DNA of 64,000 bases from CAVVVS01 sp963751355 (GTDB taxonomy: Bacteria > Bacteroidota > Ignavibacteria > Ignavibacteriales > Ignavibacteriaceae): contig CAVVVS010000091.1 of the NCBI GenBank assembly GCA_963751355.1, positions 1 to 64,000 of the forward strand, given 5' to 3'. Below, piece by piece: positions 44,603 through 53,239 of this stretch. The notes below the pieces were generated by a model. That model was not told the origin of the DNA and ran no database searches. It saw nothing but the letters and a program-made list of their open reading frames with translations. Each line of letters begins with the position of its first letter. Position 1 is the stretch's first letter. Both the position numbers and the translations under genes were made by a program.

Positions 44603-45601
44603 ATGTCGAAAAAATTTGTTGTCTCAATTATCCTTCCCGGAATTCTCTTTATATTTCTATTAAGTTCCTGTGGAAAGGAACCTGGTAAAGAAGTAAAACC
44701 TCTTTATCAATTGGAAAAGAATTATAACATTCCAAAGTTTGATGCCGATAATGCTTATAAACAAGTAGAAGCCCAGGTTAAATTCGGACCGAGGAATCCG
44801 AATTCTGCGGGTCATGCGGAATGTTTGGCTTATCTGGAAAATCACCTGAAACCGTATGCCGATACTCTTGTACTGCAGCCTTTTACTTATCCTGGTTATG
44901 ATGGAGAGACTCTTCAGTTGACTAACCTTGTTGCGAAATTTAATCCTAATGCAAAAAACAGAATTATATTTTGTGCACATTGGGATACCCGTCCGAGAGC
45001 GGAACATGCAAAAATTCCTGCCGACACAAACAAACCTATCCTTGGCGCTAATGACGGTGCAAGCGGAGTGGGAGTACTGTTGGAATTTGCCCGGCTGTTA
45101 AAGCAGCACAAAGTTAATTACGGAATTGACCTGGTATTCTTTGACGGGGAAGATTATGGTAAAGAAAATGATTTGAACAATTTTTGTCTGGGTTCAAAAT
45201 ATTTTGCAGCAAATTACAAACTTAATGAGGCACCTGCTTTCAGTGTTTTGCTCGATATGGTAGGAGACAAACAGGCAGTATTTCCTCAAGAACCATATTC
45301 ATTGCAATATGCTCCGGATGTTGTAAATATGATTTGGAGTATAGCTGCTCAATTAAATGCAACTGATTTTTCGGACAGGCAATCAGAAGCAATTTATGAT
45401 GATCATATCCCGCTTAATCAAGCCGGTTTGTCTACAATCGATATAATTGATTCCGGACTTATAGGTGATCGCTCTCCAATAAAAAGAAGAAACTACTGGC
45501 ATTCGGAACACGATACTATGGAAAACATTAGTAAAGAGACGTTACAGCAAGTGGGGAATGTTTTAACCTATTTGATTTATTCGATACAATTTAACAGTTG
45601 A
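44603..45601 (+). CDS. M28 family metallopeptidase lipoprotein (glutaminyl-cyclase-like)
   Basis: 332 residues from the ATG at 44603; an upstream TTG reading adds ten residues without purpose. Lipobox LLSSC near residue 23. The M28 zinc ligands are visible: His in CAHWDTRP, Asp in GANDGASGVGV, Glu in FFDGEDYG, Asp in LLDMVGD, and His in HSEHDTM. The FDGEDYG and DMVGD wording resembles the glutaminyl-peptide cyclotransferase branch of M28, which makes N-terminal pyroglutamate, but an aminopeptidase role is equally possible. Located in the periplasm or outer surface by lipid anchor. Confidence 0.88.
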   Translation: MSKKFVVSIILPGILFIFLLSSCGKEPGKEVKPLYQLEKNYNIPKFDADNAYKQVEAQVKFGPRNPNSAGHAECLAYLENHLKPYADTLVLQPFTYPGYDGETLQLTNLVAKFNPNAKNRIIFCAHWDTRPRAEHAKIPADTNKPILGANDGASGVGVLLEFARLLKQHKVNYGIDLVFFDGEDYGKENDLNNFCLGSKYFAANYKLNEAPAFSVLLDMVGDKQAVFPQEPYSLQYAPDVVNMIWSIAAQLNATDFSDRQSEAIYDDHIPLNQAGLSTIDIIDSGLIGDRSPIKRRNYWHSEHDTMENISKETLQQVGNVLTYLIYSIQFNS

Positions 45602-45789
45602 TAAATTTATAAGCAGTAATTATCCTATAATAAATAATGATTTTGCATTTTCTAACACTTGCTCTTAATATTTAATCTTGCTTCTAATCATTCTTAAATT
45701 GGGGAAATAGAGATGAAGATTAAGAACTTAGATTATGGAATATGAATTTACAAGTATTATTTGATCCCGGGAATTATGAGAAAAAATAA

Positions 45790-46638
45790 ATGAAAAAGTA
45801 TAAAGAATTTTTAATAACTGCTGAACCTTTCATCCCGGATGTCATCTGCGGAATATTATGGGATCTTAATATCTCCGGTATAAATGAAGAAGAGAAATAT
45901 TTAAGGGTTTATGCCGGTGAGGATAGCGACACTTCATTTGAGGAAATAAAAAAGCAACTGGAAAAGCTAGTAACTCAAAGATTGCTCATTAATTTTAATA
46001 TCGAACAAAATATTATTGAAGATAAGAATTGGAATGAAGAATGGGAAAAAAGTCTAAAAATTATTGAAATCTCGGATAATCTTGTAATCAAACCCACTTT
46101 CAGGGAGTATGTACCCAAACCCGGGCAGGCAGTAATCATAATTGATCCTAAAATGTCTTTTGGCACGGGTGAGCATCAAACCACTAAACTAGTGCTTCAA
46201 TTTCTGGAAAAATATGTTCAGCAGGAAGACAGAGTATTGGATATCGGTTCCGGCACAGGAGTGCTTTCAATTACTTCCGTGGTGTTAGGAGCAGCATTTG
46301 CAGTTGCTGTAGATAATAACGAGTGGTGTTCGCTCAACGGGAAAGAAAATTGTGAATTAAATTCGGTTACGCGCAAAGTGGATGTACGTTTAGGTGAAAT
46401 AAAAGATGTTGTAGAAAAAGATTTTGATCTCGTTCTTGCCAACATTAAAAAAAATATTTTGCTTGAAATTGCGGAGGATATTAAAACAAGAATAAAAAAC
46501 GGCGGATTTATCATACTTTCTGGTCTGCTTATTTCTGATGAAGATGATATAAAAAGACTATATTCCGGTTTCGGATTTAGATTTGTGGAAATGAAAAAAA
46601 TGGATGAATGGATCTCAATGATTTTTCAAAAAGTATAA
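45790..46638 (+). CDS. prmA: Ribosomal protein L11 methyltransferase
   Basis: Trimethylates ribosomal protein L11 with SAM. 282 residues: N-terminal L11-recognition region (FLITAEPFIPDVICGILW), then MSFGTGEHQTTKL near residue 122, VLDIGSGTGVLSITS (SAM-binding) near 152, VDNNEW and the catalytic-loop DLVLANIKKNILLE near 215, all typical of PrmA. Cytoplasmic. It follows the M28 gene after about 190 bases. Confidence 0.93.
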   Translation: MKKYKEFLITAEPFIPDVICGILWDLNISGINEEEKYLRVYAGEDSDTSFEEIKKQLEKLVTQRLLINFNIEQNIIEDKNWNEEWEKSLKIIEISDNLVIKPTFREYVPKPGQAVIIIDPKMSFGTGEHQTTKLVLQFLEKYVQQEDRVLDIGSGTGVLSITSVVLGAAFAVAVDNNEWCSLNGKENCELNSVTRKVDVRLGEIKDVVEKDFDLVLANIKKNILLEIAEDIKTRIKNGGFIILSGLLISDEDDIKRLYSGFGFRFVEMKKMDEWISMIFQKV

Positions 46639-46865
46639 AAATTAATGCTGAGAATATAAAAGCATATATTGCTTTCTTCCTCTATTATTATAAGTATTAT
46701 TATTCATCAAGTGGTACGAAAAGTTCAACGTTTTTAAGATTTGGTAATTTAATGTATTGTTTTCCTTAGCGTTTCTGAGCGAGCTTAGCAGTTTATCTTT
46801 TTTTACTGCCAAGCACGCAAAAAATTGTAATTATTTAGAAATATTATTTTTAGAATAATAATAGT
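46639..46865. other. Intergenic region with a repeat-like segment
   Basis: Between convergent prmA (plus) and the amidohydrolase (minus). It contains CCTTAGCGTTTCTGAGCGAG (46764-46783) followed by CTTAGCAG and an inverted TACTGCCAAGCACGC segment near 46805-46818, resembling the dispersed TTAGCG/AAGCACGC repeats seen in many environmental bacteria. No ORF. Confidence 0.35.
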
Positions 46866-48527
46866 TTAATCTCTCCTGTATATAATCTTCCCGTCAAAAA
46901 TAGTCATATCAACATTTACATCTTTTATCTTTACCGGATCAATTGATAAAATATCATCACCGAGTACAACTAAATCCGCCAACTTGCCCGGCTCAATACT
47001 TCCCTTAACATTTTCTTCGAAAGCGGCGTATGCATTATTTATTGTATAACATTTTATTGCCTCTTCAACGGAAATTTTTTGGTCGGGAATCCAGCCATCC
47101 GGATTTTTATCATCTAGGGTTCTTCGTGTAACTGCGGAATAAATTCCGAGGAGTGGATTAACCGGTGCCACAGTCCAGTCGCTGCCGAAGCACAAAATAA
47201 CACCATTATCTAAAAATGATCTGAAAGGATACGCATCCTTAATCCTTTCAGGTCCTATCCTTTTTTCCGCCCATATTCCGTCGTCGATTAGATGATAAGG
47301 CTGCGCGGATGCGATCACTCCAATTTTTGCAAAACGCGGTACATCCTGTTTTCTCACATGCTGCGCATGTTCAATACGAAATCTCCTGTTCCACTTTGGA
47401 TTAGCCTTTTCTATTTTTTCATATAAATCAAGCATGTAAGCATTTGCCCTATCTCCGATTGCGTGTGTGGAAATTTGAAGTTTATGTTTGTCGGCATCCA
47501 TCGCCCATTTTTCTAGATCACCGTTAGTAATAATATCCATAGGTAAACCGTATGTAGTAGTATCCTGGTTATATTTTTCAAAAAACCAGGCAGTACTTGA
47601 ACCGAGCGAACCATCTGCGAACGCTTTTAACGAACCTAATTTTAATTTGTCACTGCCGAAATTATACCGAATACCTGCATGAACAAGATTCTTATAACTT
47701 GCTATAGGAAGCCGTGTGTAAATTCTGCAGGTAAGCTTTCCTTCTTTCTCAATTCGTTGATAAGCTGTTAAATCGTTAGGATAAGTGATATCCTGTACAC
47801 TTGTTATACCTAATTTCTTCACTTCCTCCAAAGCTACCAGTGCAGCTTTATAATAATCATCTTCGGAATTATCCGGAACAATGGAATATATAAGCTGCAT
47901 GGCCTCATCTTTTAATATTCCTGTCGGTTCGCCGGTCTTTGGATCTTTAACAATTGTACCGCCATCGGGATTTTTCGTGTTTTTGGTTATGCCGGCTAAT
48001 TTTAGTGCATACGAATTTGCCAGTGCCATATGTCCGTCGAATCTATCAATAAATACAGGAGTATTTGCAGTAATAGGATCAATCATCTCTTTTGTAGGCA
48101 GCTCATTTAATTCCCATGCTTCATGATCCCAATTACCGCCGGTGATCCATTGACCTTGATGAGATTCAACATATTTTCTTAAAATTTCTTTAAATTCCGA
48201 TATTGATTTTGCGGGTCTTAAATCCAATCCCTGTAGATAAAATCCCCCACTGGTAAAATGCACATGATCATCGATAAAACCAGGCAGCATTAATTTTCCG
48301 CCCAAATCTATCACTTCCGTCTCTGTATCGATGTACGTTTTGGCATCCGTCATATTTCCAACGAAAACGATTTTATTCTCGATGACAATAACTGCTTCGG
48401 CTAACGGCTGCTTATCATTAACCGTAAAAATTTTCCCGTTTATGAATGCCTTCTTATTTCCTTGCGAATGTAGTTGCATAGATAATACCACTATTAATAA
48501 ACCGGTTATAAAAAAATTTAACCCCAT
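46866..48527 (-). CDS. Exported amidohydrolase (amidohydrolase_3/YtcJ-like)
   Basis: 553 residues with a signal peptide (residues 1-22, VLSMQLHSQ). Metal-dependent amidohydrolase fold: LPGFIDDHVHFTSGG carries the HxH motif near residue 88, DRFDGHMALANS near 155, STHAIGDRANAYM near 360, and FGSDWTVAPVNPLLGIY near 450. It matches YtcJ-type proteins, which hydrolyse C-N bonds of unknown substrates (substrate unknown here). The N-terminal and C-terminal beta strands form the usual composite sandwich. AAGGGGAAAT precedes the ATG. Confidence 0.9.
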   Translation of the reverse strand: MGLNFFITGLLIVVLSMQLHSQGNKKAFINGKIFTVNDKQPLAEAVIVIENKIVFVGNMTDAKTYIDTETEVIDLGGKLMLPGFIDDHVHFTSGGFYLQGLDLRPAKSISEFKEILRKYVESHQGQWITGGNWDHEAWELNELPTKEMIDPITANTPVFIDRFDGHMALANSYALKLAGITKNTKNPDGGTIVKDPKTGEPTGILKDEAMQLIYSIVPDNSEDDYYKAALVALEEVKKLGITSVQDITYPNDLTAYQRIEKEGKLTCRIYTRLPIASYKNLVHAGIRYNFGSDKLKLGSLKAFADGSLGSSTAWFFEKYNQDTTTYGLPMDIITNGDLEKWAMDADKHKLQISTHAIGDRANAYMLDLYEKIEKANPKWNRRFRIEHAQHVRKQDVPRFAKIGVIASAQPYHLIDDGIWAEKRIGPERIKDAYPFRSFLDNGVILCFGSDWTVAPVNPLLGIYSAVTRRTLDDKNPDGWIPDQKISVEEAIKCYTINNAYAAFEENVKGSIEPGKLADLVVLGDDILSIDPVKIKDVNVDMTIFDGKIIYRRD

Positions 48528-48703
48528 TTTAATTTCCCCTTAAAATTAGCTTTAATAGAAGTTAATTGCCCATTAAAAACAATGTCGTTCTAAAAACATT
48601 ACATAAGTTAATCATTAGTATTTAAATTCGGAACTCAAATCTCAATTCGAAAAAGAATTGATAAAAAAATTTTTTAGGAATAAAAATTTAATTAAATTGA
48701 AAC

Positions 48704-48762
48704 CTAATTCGAAAACAATTTTCCCGAGGGGTACTATAATCAAAATTTTAATTTCGAATTAG
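48704..48762. promoter_or_regulatory. Inverted repeat flanking a TATAAT box upstream of bshB1
   Basis: CTAATTCGAAA (48704-48714) and TTTCGAATTAG (48752-48762) are perfect reverse complements, 37 bases apart, in the 269-base gap between divergent genes. A TATAAT hexamer lies between them at 48735-48740, and the right arm ends 34 bases before bshB1. No clear -35 box at the usual spacing. Confidence 0.4.
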
Positions 48763-48796
48763 AACAAAAGTATTTTATCAAAAAATAATCTATCCT

Positions 48797-49516
48797 ATGA
48801 ATCTTGACATACTTGTATTTGGAGCACATCCCGATGATGCAGAACTTTCAATGGGCGGAACGATCGCCAAATTAACAAACGCAGAGTTAAAAGTAGGATT
48901 AATTGATTTAACAAAAGGAGAGTTAGGTACACGGGGAACCGCCGAAACAAGGCAGAAAGAAGCATTTCAAGCGGCAATTGCTTTGAAGGTTGCTGTAAGA
49001 GATAATCTTCAAATACCCGACGGAAATATTCAGCGGAACAAGGAAAACTTGATGAAAGTGATTATGGCAATCCGCCGGTATCATCCCAAAATTATCTTTG
49101 CTCCGTATTTCAACGATCGTCATCCTGATCATATCGATACAAGTAAACTAGTAAAAGAAGCGATGTTTTCAACGGGTCTCACAAAAGTGAAAACTTTTGA
49201 TAAAGAAGTTGCACAGGACGCATTCCGTCCAGAAAAACTTTATTATTATATGCAGACATATACTTTTGAACCATCTTTCATAATTGATGTTAGTGATCAT
49301 TTTGAAACAAAAATGAAAGCGGTAAAATCTTATTCGTCTCAATTTCACAACCCCAAAAGTACCGAGCCAGAGACATTCATAAGCAAGCCCGAATTTATTA
49401 ACTATGTAATATCGAGAGCCCATTTTTACGGTTTCCAAATTGGCAAACACTACGGAGAACCATTTTATTGCGAGGAAAAAATAGAACTGGATCTGATTAA
49501 TTTTCTAAGAAAATAA
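48797..49516 (+). CDS. bshB1: Bacillithiol biosynthesis deacetylase BshB1
   Basis: Removes the acetyl group from GlcNAc-malate in bacillithiol synthesis; the LmbE/PIG-L zinc fold. 239 residues: GAHPDDAELSMGGTIAKL near residue 8 (zinc ligands His11, Asp14), LTKGELGTRGTAETRQKEA near 38, DGNIQRNKENL near 75 and the third zinc ligand HPDHIDTSKLV near 112. The signature GTRG and the GNxxRN element mark BshB1 rather than other LmbE proteins. bshA and bshC are not in the window. An inverted repeat with TATAAT lies upstream. Confidence 0.93.
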   Translation: MNLDILVFGAHPDDAELSMGGTIAKLTNAELKVGLIDLTKGELGTRGTAETRQKEAFQAAIALKVAVRDNLQIPDGNIQRNKENLMKVIMAIRRYHPKIIFAPYFNDRHPDHIDTSKLVKEAMFSTGLTKVKTFDKEVAQDAFRPEKLYYYMQTYTFEPSFIIDVSDHFETKMKAVKSYSSQFHNPKSTEPETFISKPEFINYVISRAHFYGFQIGKHYGEPFYCEEKIELDLINFLRK

Positions 49517-49691
49517 AAATGAATCTGTTTTTACAAGCAGGCTTGAGATAATTATTAAATGACAATCAACTCACTAGTTCGGTGGGATTTTTCAAATTAT
49601 GTTGTCATTCGTGCAAACATCAATATCTTAAAACCTTAGGATCGTATTTAAGCATTTTTTTAATCTCATTTCAAAAAATTTTATTTTATAT

Positions 49692-50375
49692 TCACTTTTG
49701 GAAGTGCTGATAATCTTTTGTACTTCTCCAAAAGCCTCCCCATTTCCATCCTCTTTTTATGAATGCTCTTACAATTTTAGAATTATGCGAGAACGTACCT
49801 GGTTTTCCCGGATTATATACTGCATCATGAGGAATAATTTTCCCGTTTTTCTCTTGTGGATTTAATTTCGGATTTATATCGATTGCCCGGCCAAGGGCAT
49901 GAGCCGAAAGTATTTTTGTCCCGCGTATAAATCTGTAATTAAAAGCCGAAGTATTATTTTGCTCCATCGATTTTTCATCGGACCAATGATATTTGACAAT
50001 TGGTATAACACTTTTTACGGGAAATTTTTCAGCCTTAATAATCTTAAATATTTCCTTAATATCTTTAACAAGCTTTTTATTAATTACAATTTGACCTTGA
50101 TGCAGTTTATTATCGAATGAAAAATACTGCACCTTGACGATAGTCAAATTTTGTTTGATAGACAGAGGAATTGTTTTACCGGCAATTGCTTCGCTTATTG
50201 AATAGTTACAATCTATTATAATCTTTGTGTGTGCTGGTTTTTTAATCTGACATAATTTTAGTAAATTTGAATAATATGATGTAGAGATAACAAGATTAGT
50301 GTTGTACGAATTTATTCTTTCACAGGAAAGAAGAAGAAATATTAGAAGAAGCTTAATGTACCCTTTGCTCCGCAT
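49692..50375 (-). CDS. M15-family peptidoglycan peptidase lipoprotein
   Basis: 227 residues with a lipobox (FLLLSC near residue 18). The M15 metallopeptidase site is visible as SAHALGRAIDINP (HxxGxAxD, near residue 156) and the C-terminal WKWGGFWRSTKDYQHFQ, where the last His is the third zinc ligand. The wording KWGG.W....D..HF is that of the M15C branch (L-alanyl-D-glutamate or similar endopeptidases). It probably cuts peptidoglycan in the periplasm, anchored by lipid. It is flanked by bshB1 (convergent) and an FKBP gene (divergent). Confidence 0.85.
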   Translation of the reverse strand: MRSKGYIKLLLIFLLLSCERINSYNTNLVISTSYYSNLLKLCQIKKPAHTKIIIDCNYSISEAIAGKTIPLSIKQNLTIVKVQYFSFDNKLHQGQIVINKKLVKDIKEIFKIIKAEKFPVKSVIPIVKYHWSDEKSMEQNNTSAFNYRFIRGTKILSAHALGRAIDINPKLNPQEKNGKIIPHDAVYNPGKPGTFSHNSKIVRAFIKRGWKWGGFWRSTKDYQHFQK

Positions 50376-50522
50376 TTTCCTAAATTTTATCTTAAAATTT
50401 TGCTTTCCCGCCTTGCTTAAAAAATAACAAGTTAATAGGAAAGTTTATATAGAATGTTATGCCTTAAATCCAACATTGTGGAACTAATTAGAATATAATA
50501 TTATAAATCAAAAAGGAAAGTT

Positions 50523-51344
50523 ATGAAGAAATATTCTTTGTTATTTTTAGTGTTACTATTATTTGCCGGATGTTCTAAAAACGGAAAAGTTGAAACTTTA
50601 AAATCGGGATTAAAATATAAAGATGACGTGATTGGCAAAGGGAAAACGGTGAAAATGGGTGATCTGGTTACAATTGATTTTTCTGGATGGTTAATCAAAG
50701 ATTCTACAAAATTATTTGATGATTGGGCGAAGGATACTTCCAGGGATAAATACAGCATTGGATCGACAAAAAACAGGAAACCGGTTAAATTTGTTTTGAA
50801 CCCGGATGCATTTGTAAAAGGCAGCGCGGAAGGGATTGCAGGTATGAGGGTCGGCGGAAAACGTACAATAATTATTCCTTCCAATCTTGCTTACGGTAAA
50901 AGAGGTATAGGCCCCATTCCTCCGAATACCAGTTTAAAAGTGGTTGTCGAAGTCAAAGATGCAGCGCAGCCGGTGAAAGAATGGTCAATCGATTCATCGA
51001 AGATTCAAACTACAAAAAGCGGATTAAAGTATGTAATTGTAAAACAGGGCATAGGTCCTAAAGCTGCTGCCGGTGATGTCGTGACAGTGGATTACAGCGG
51101 TTTTTTGCTCGACGGGAAAAAATTTGATAGCTCTGTTGACAGAGGTAAACCATTCAATTTTAAGCTTGGTATGCATCAAGTTATTCCCGGATGGGATGAA
51201 GGAATACAGCTTTTGAATAAAGGCGCTAAAGCCGTACTGATTATTCCTCCTGCACTAGCTTACGGCAGTCGTGCAATGGGTAAAATCCCTGCAAATTCCA
51301 CATTGGTATTTGACGTTGAATTATTAAATATAAAGAAAAAATAA
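50523..51344 (+). CDS. Double-domain FKBP-type peptidyl-prolyl isomerase lipoprotein
   Basis: 273 residues. Lipobox LLFAGC near residue 17. Two FKBP domains in tandem: about 28-152 (KMGDLVTIDFSGWL, VKGSAEGIAGMRVGGKRTII, AYGKRGIGPIPPNTSL) and about 160-273 (DVVTVDYSGFLLDGKKFDSS, QVIPGWDEGIQLLNKGAKAV, AYGSRAMGKIPANSTL). The second keeps the core active-site residues (Y, FDSS, W, AYG); the first has a longer loop after its second strand. Catalyses proline isomerisation during folding of exported proteins. A strong terminator follows. Confidence 0.94.
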   Translation: MKKYSLLFLVLLLFAGCSKNGKVETLKSGLKYKDDVIGKGKTVKMGDLVTIDFSGWLIKDSTKLFDDWAKDTSRDKYSIGSTKNRKPVKFVLNPDAFVKGSAEGIAGMRVGGKRTIIIPSNLAYGKRGIGPIPPNTSLKVVVEVKDAAQPVKEWSIDSSKIQTTKSGLKYVIVKQGIGPKAAAGDVVTVDYSGFLLDGKKFDSSVDRGKPFNFKLGMHQVIPGWDEGIQLLNKGAKAVLIIPPALAYGSRAMGKIPANSTLVFDVELLNIKKK

Positions 51345-51376
51345 TAATTAAAATTTAACTTTTCTGTTGTTTAAAC

Positions 51377-51412
51377 GCCTTTACAGTGAATGGAGTCTTT
51401 CACTGTAAAGGC
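51377..51412 (+). terminator. Intrinsic terminator after the FKBP gene
   Basis: Perfect 14-bp stem (GCCTTTACAGTGAA with TTCACTGTAAAGGC) and 8-base loop, about 33 bases after the stop, followed by ATTATTT. Confidence 0.8.
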
Positions 51413-51588
51413 ATTATTTCACAAAAATACAATAAAAATTTCCTGCCAAACTTTCTCTTCCGGTGTTTTTCGAGTCCCTACCCCATGAGCGATAAACGAC
51501 GGAAAAAATCCTGCAATGGCTGTCCCGCGTAATATCATTGATAAAACCTTGTTTATAAACAAATTGGTAATTTTTAAAAACTAAAAAA

Positions 51589-52464
51589 TTATTTTGTATA
51601 ACTGTTTATGATCGAAATTGATTGGGTGTAATAACTTCCGCCGAAAAGATTGAGATGATTAAGCAGGTGATAAAGCTTGTAAATATTTTCCCTATAGCGA
51701 TAACCATCCGGCAAAGGAAACTCTTCATTGTAAGCAGCATAAAAATCTGAATCAAATCCGCCGAATAATTTTGTCATAGCAAGATCTGCTTCGCGGTGAC
51801 CATAATAAACCGCGGGGTCAATCAAACATGGTTCACCGTTTTCATCAACCATGAAATTCCCGCTCCATAAATCGCCGTGCAGTAAAGATGGTTCTTCCAA
51901 ACTACCCGCTAAAATATCTTCAATCATTTTTTCCAGCAGAGCAATACCTTTTTTCATTTCCCCGGTAGCGTGCCCGTTTTTCTCCGCTAGTTTATACTGA
52001 AATAATATCCTCTTATTGAAGTAGAAATTTATCCAATTCCTTTTCTCATTTTTTCCCGCTTGATTTATTTGCGGATTGGAACCGATATAATTATCCTCGT
52101 AAAAGCCAAAATGTTCATTATGATATTTATGCATTCTGGCAAATTGTGCTCCGAACTCAACGAAGAAAGATTTTGAACGTTTCCCTGTTTGGATTAATTC
52201 AGTTAGGATAAATGAATTATCATATAGAATTACTTCCGGAATTCTTACTGTGTTTGAATTTTTTAATTCTTTAAGCCCGTGTGCTTCTTTAATAAACATG
52301 TCCGTATTTGAGTGATTATCCAGTTTGAGAAAATAATTCTCACCTGACTGCATTGTGATGTTGTATGCATCACTAATACAGCCTCCGGAAAGTGCTTGCA
52401 TCCCGGTGATTGTGCTTCCAATATGTGATTCAATTGTTGATTTTATTTTCGGATTTAATGTCAT
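51589..52464 (-). CDS. Fructosamine/ketosamine-3-kinase family protein
   Basis: 291 residues with the FN3K kinase fold: GGCISDAYNITMQSGENYFLK near residue 28 (nucleotide binding and Lys), EAHGLKEL near 58, SLLHGDLWSGNFM near 200 (catalytic Asp in HGDLWSGN), and IDPAVYYGHREADLAM near 222 (metal-binding Asp). Bacterial members phosphorylate protein-bound ribulosamines or erythrulosamines on carbon 3, causing the sugar to fall off. The gene overlaps the upstream phosphatase by 35 bases; AGGAAGGT precedes its ATG. Both together would repair glycated proteins. Confidence 0.92.
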   Translation of the reverse strand: MTLNPKIKSTIESHIGSTITGMQALSGGCISDAYNITMQSGENYFLKLDNHSNTDMFIKEAHGLKELKNSNTVRIPEVILYDNSFILTELIQTGKRSKSFFVEFGAQFARMHKYHNEHFGFYEDNYIGSNPQINQAGKNEKRNWINFYFNKRILFQYKLAEKNGHATGEMKKGIALLEKMIEDILAGSLEEPSLLHGDLWSGNFMVDENGEPCLIDPAVYYGHREADLAMTKLFGGFDSDFYAAYNEEFPLPDGYRYRENIYKLYHLLNHLNLFGGSYYTQSISIINSYTK

Positions 52465-52933
52465 CTTTTACCTTCCTTAATAGATTGTTGCATGCATCTT
52501 CAAGGATATCGAGTACATTTTCAAATCCATCCTGTCCGAGGTAATAAGGATCGGGAACCTCGCTTACAGTGCTGTGGCTGCTGAACGAAGCTATTTTATA
52601 AAGTTTGTCGGAGTATAGATTCCGGAAATCCTGTCTTTTAATTTCATCATAATTATCATCATCCATTACTACTATATAATCAAATTCTTCGAAATCTATA
52701 TTTCTTTCGAACTTCCTGGAAATACTTGTAAGATCATAACCGCGTTTTGCGGCGTATTTTTTCATCCTCGGATCCGCACCTTCTCCTTCATGATAACCAA
52801 TTGTACCGGCAGAATCCACTTCAATAAAGTTTTCTAATCCCCCTTTAGCAATTAAAGATTTCATTACACCCTCAGCGGCGGGTGATCTGCAGATATTTCC
52901 CAAACAAACGAATAAAATTTTCTTTTTTGACAT
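52430..52933 (-). CDS. Low-molecular-weight protein-tyrosine phosphatase family protein
   Basis: 167 residues. The P-loop is CLGNICRSPAAEGVM at residues 10-24 (nucleophile Cys10, Arg16 of C(X)5R), and the general acid Asp sits in EVPDPYYLG near residue 127. LMW-PTP enzymes dephosphorylate tyrosines, and a branch acts as ribulosamine-5-phosphate phosphatase. Because the downstream kinase gene overlaps it, the second role is attractive here (inference). The length and layout are standard, though the C-terminal tail is about ten residues longer than usual. Confidence 0.93.
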   Translation of the reverse strand: MSKKKILFVCLGNICRSPAAEGVMKSLIAKGGLENFIEVDSAGTIGYHEGEGADPRMKKYAAKRGYDLTSISRKFERNIDFEEFDYIVVMDDDNYDEIKRQDFRNLYSDKLYKIASFSSHSTVSEVPDPYYLGQDGFENVLDILEDACNNLLRKVKDDIKSENKINN

Positions 52934-53239
52934 TCAATACTTTTCTTAAATTAATTCATATAACGTGTTATGCAAAAATAAAAATTTATATGAAAGATTA
53001 TAGTGATATTGCCCGTGATCACTAATGATATACTAAACAATGTTCTAAATATTTCCGGAAGATTTGTCTATAGAGATGTATTCTTATACTTGTTACCTTG
53101 TATCGGAGATCTGATGAAAGACTGAAAATCAATTTATTATACATACCATTTGTTTAACAACCTCGAAGAATCATTAGCAACCTTCGAGGTTTAACTCTAC
53201 CAAATTTTAAAATCTTATAACCGGATATTAAAAAAATTC
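52934..53239. other. Intergenic region, 306 bases
   Basis: Spacer between the phosphatase gene start and the GH47 stop, both minus strand. It contains a hairpin at 53159-53191 that probably ends the GH47 transcript. No ORF was supported. Confidence 0.5.
53159..53191 (-). terminator. Hairpin downstream of the GH47 gene
   Basis: Ten-base stem AACCTCGAAG with CTTCGAGGTT and a 13-base loop, 49 bases past the GH47 stop. The T-tract on the minus strand is weak (TTGTTAAAC). Confidence 0.45.
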
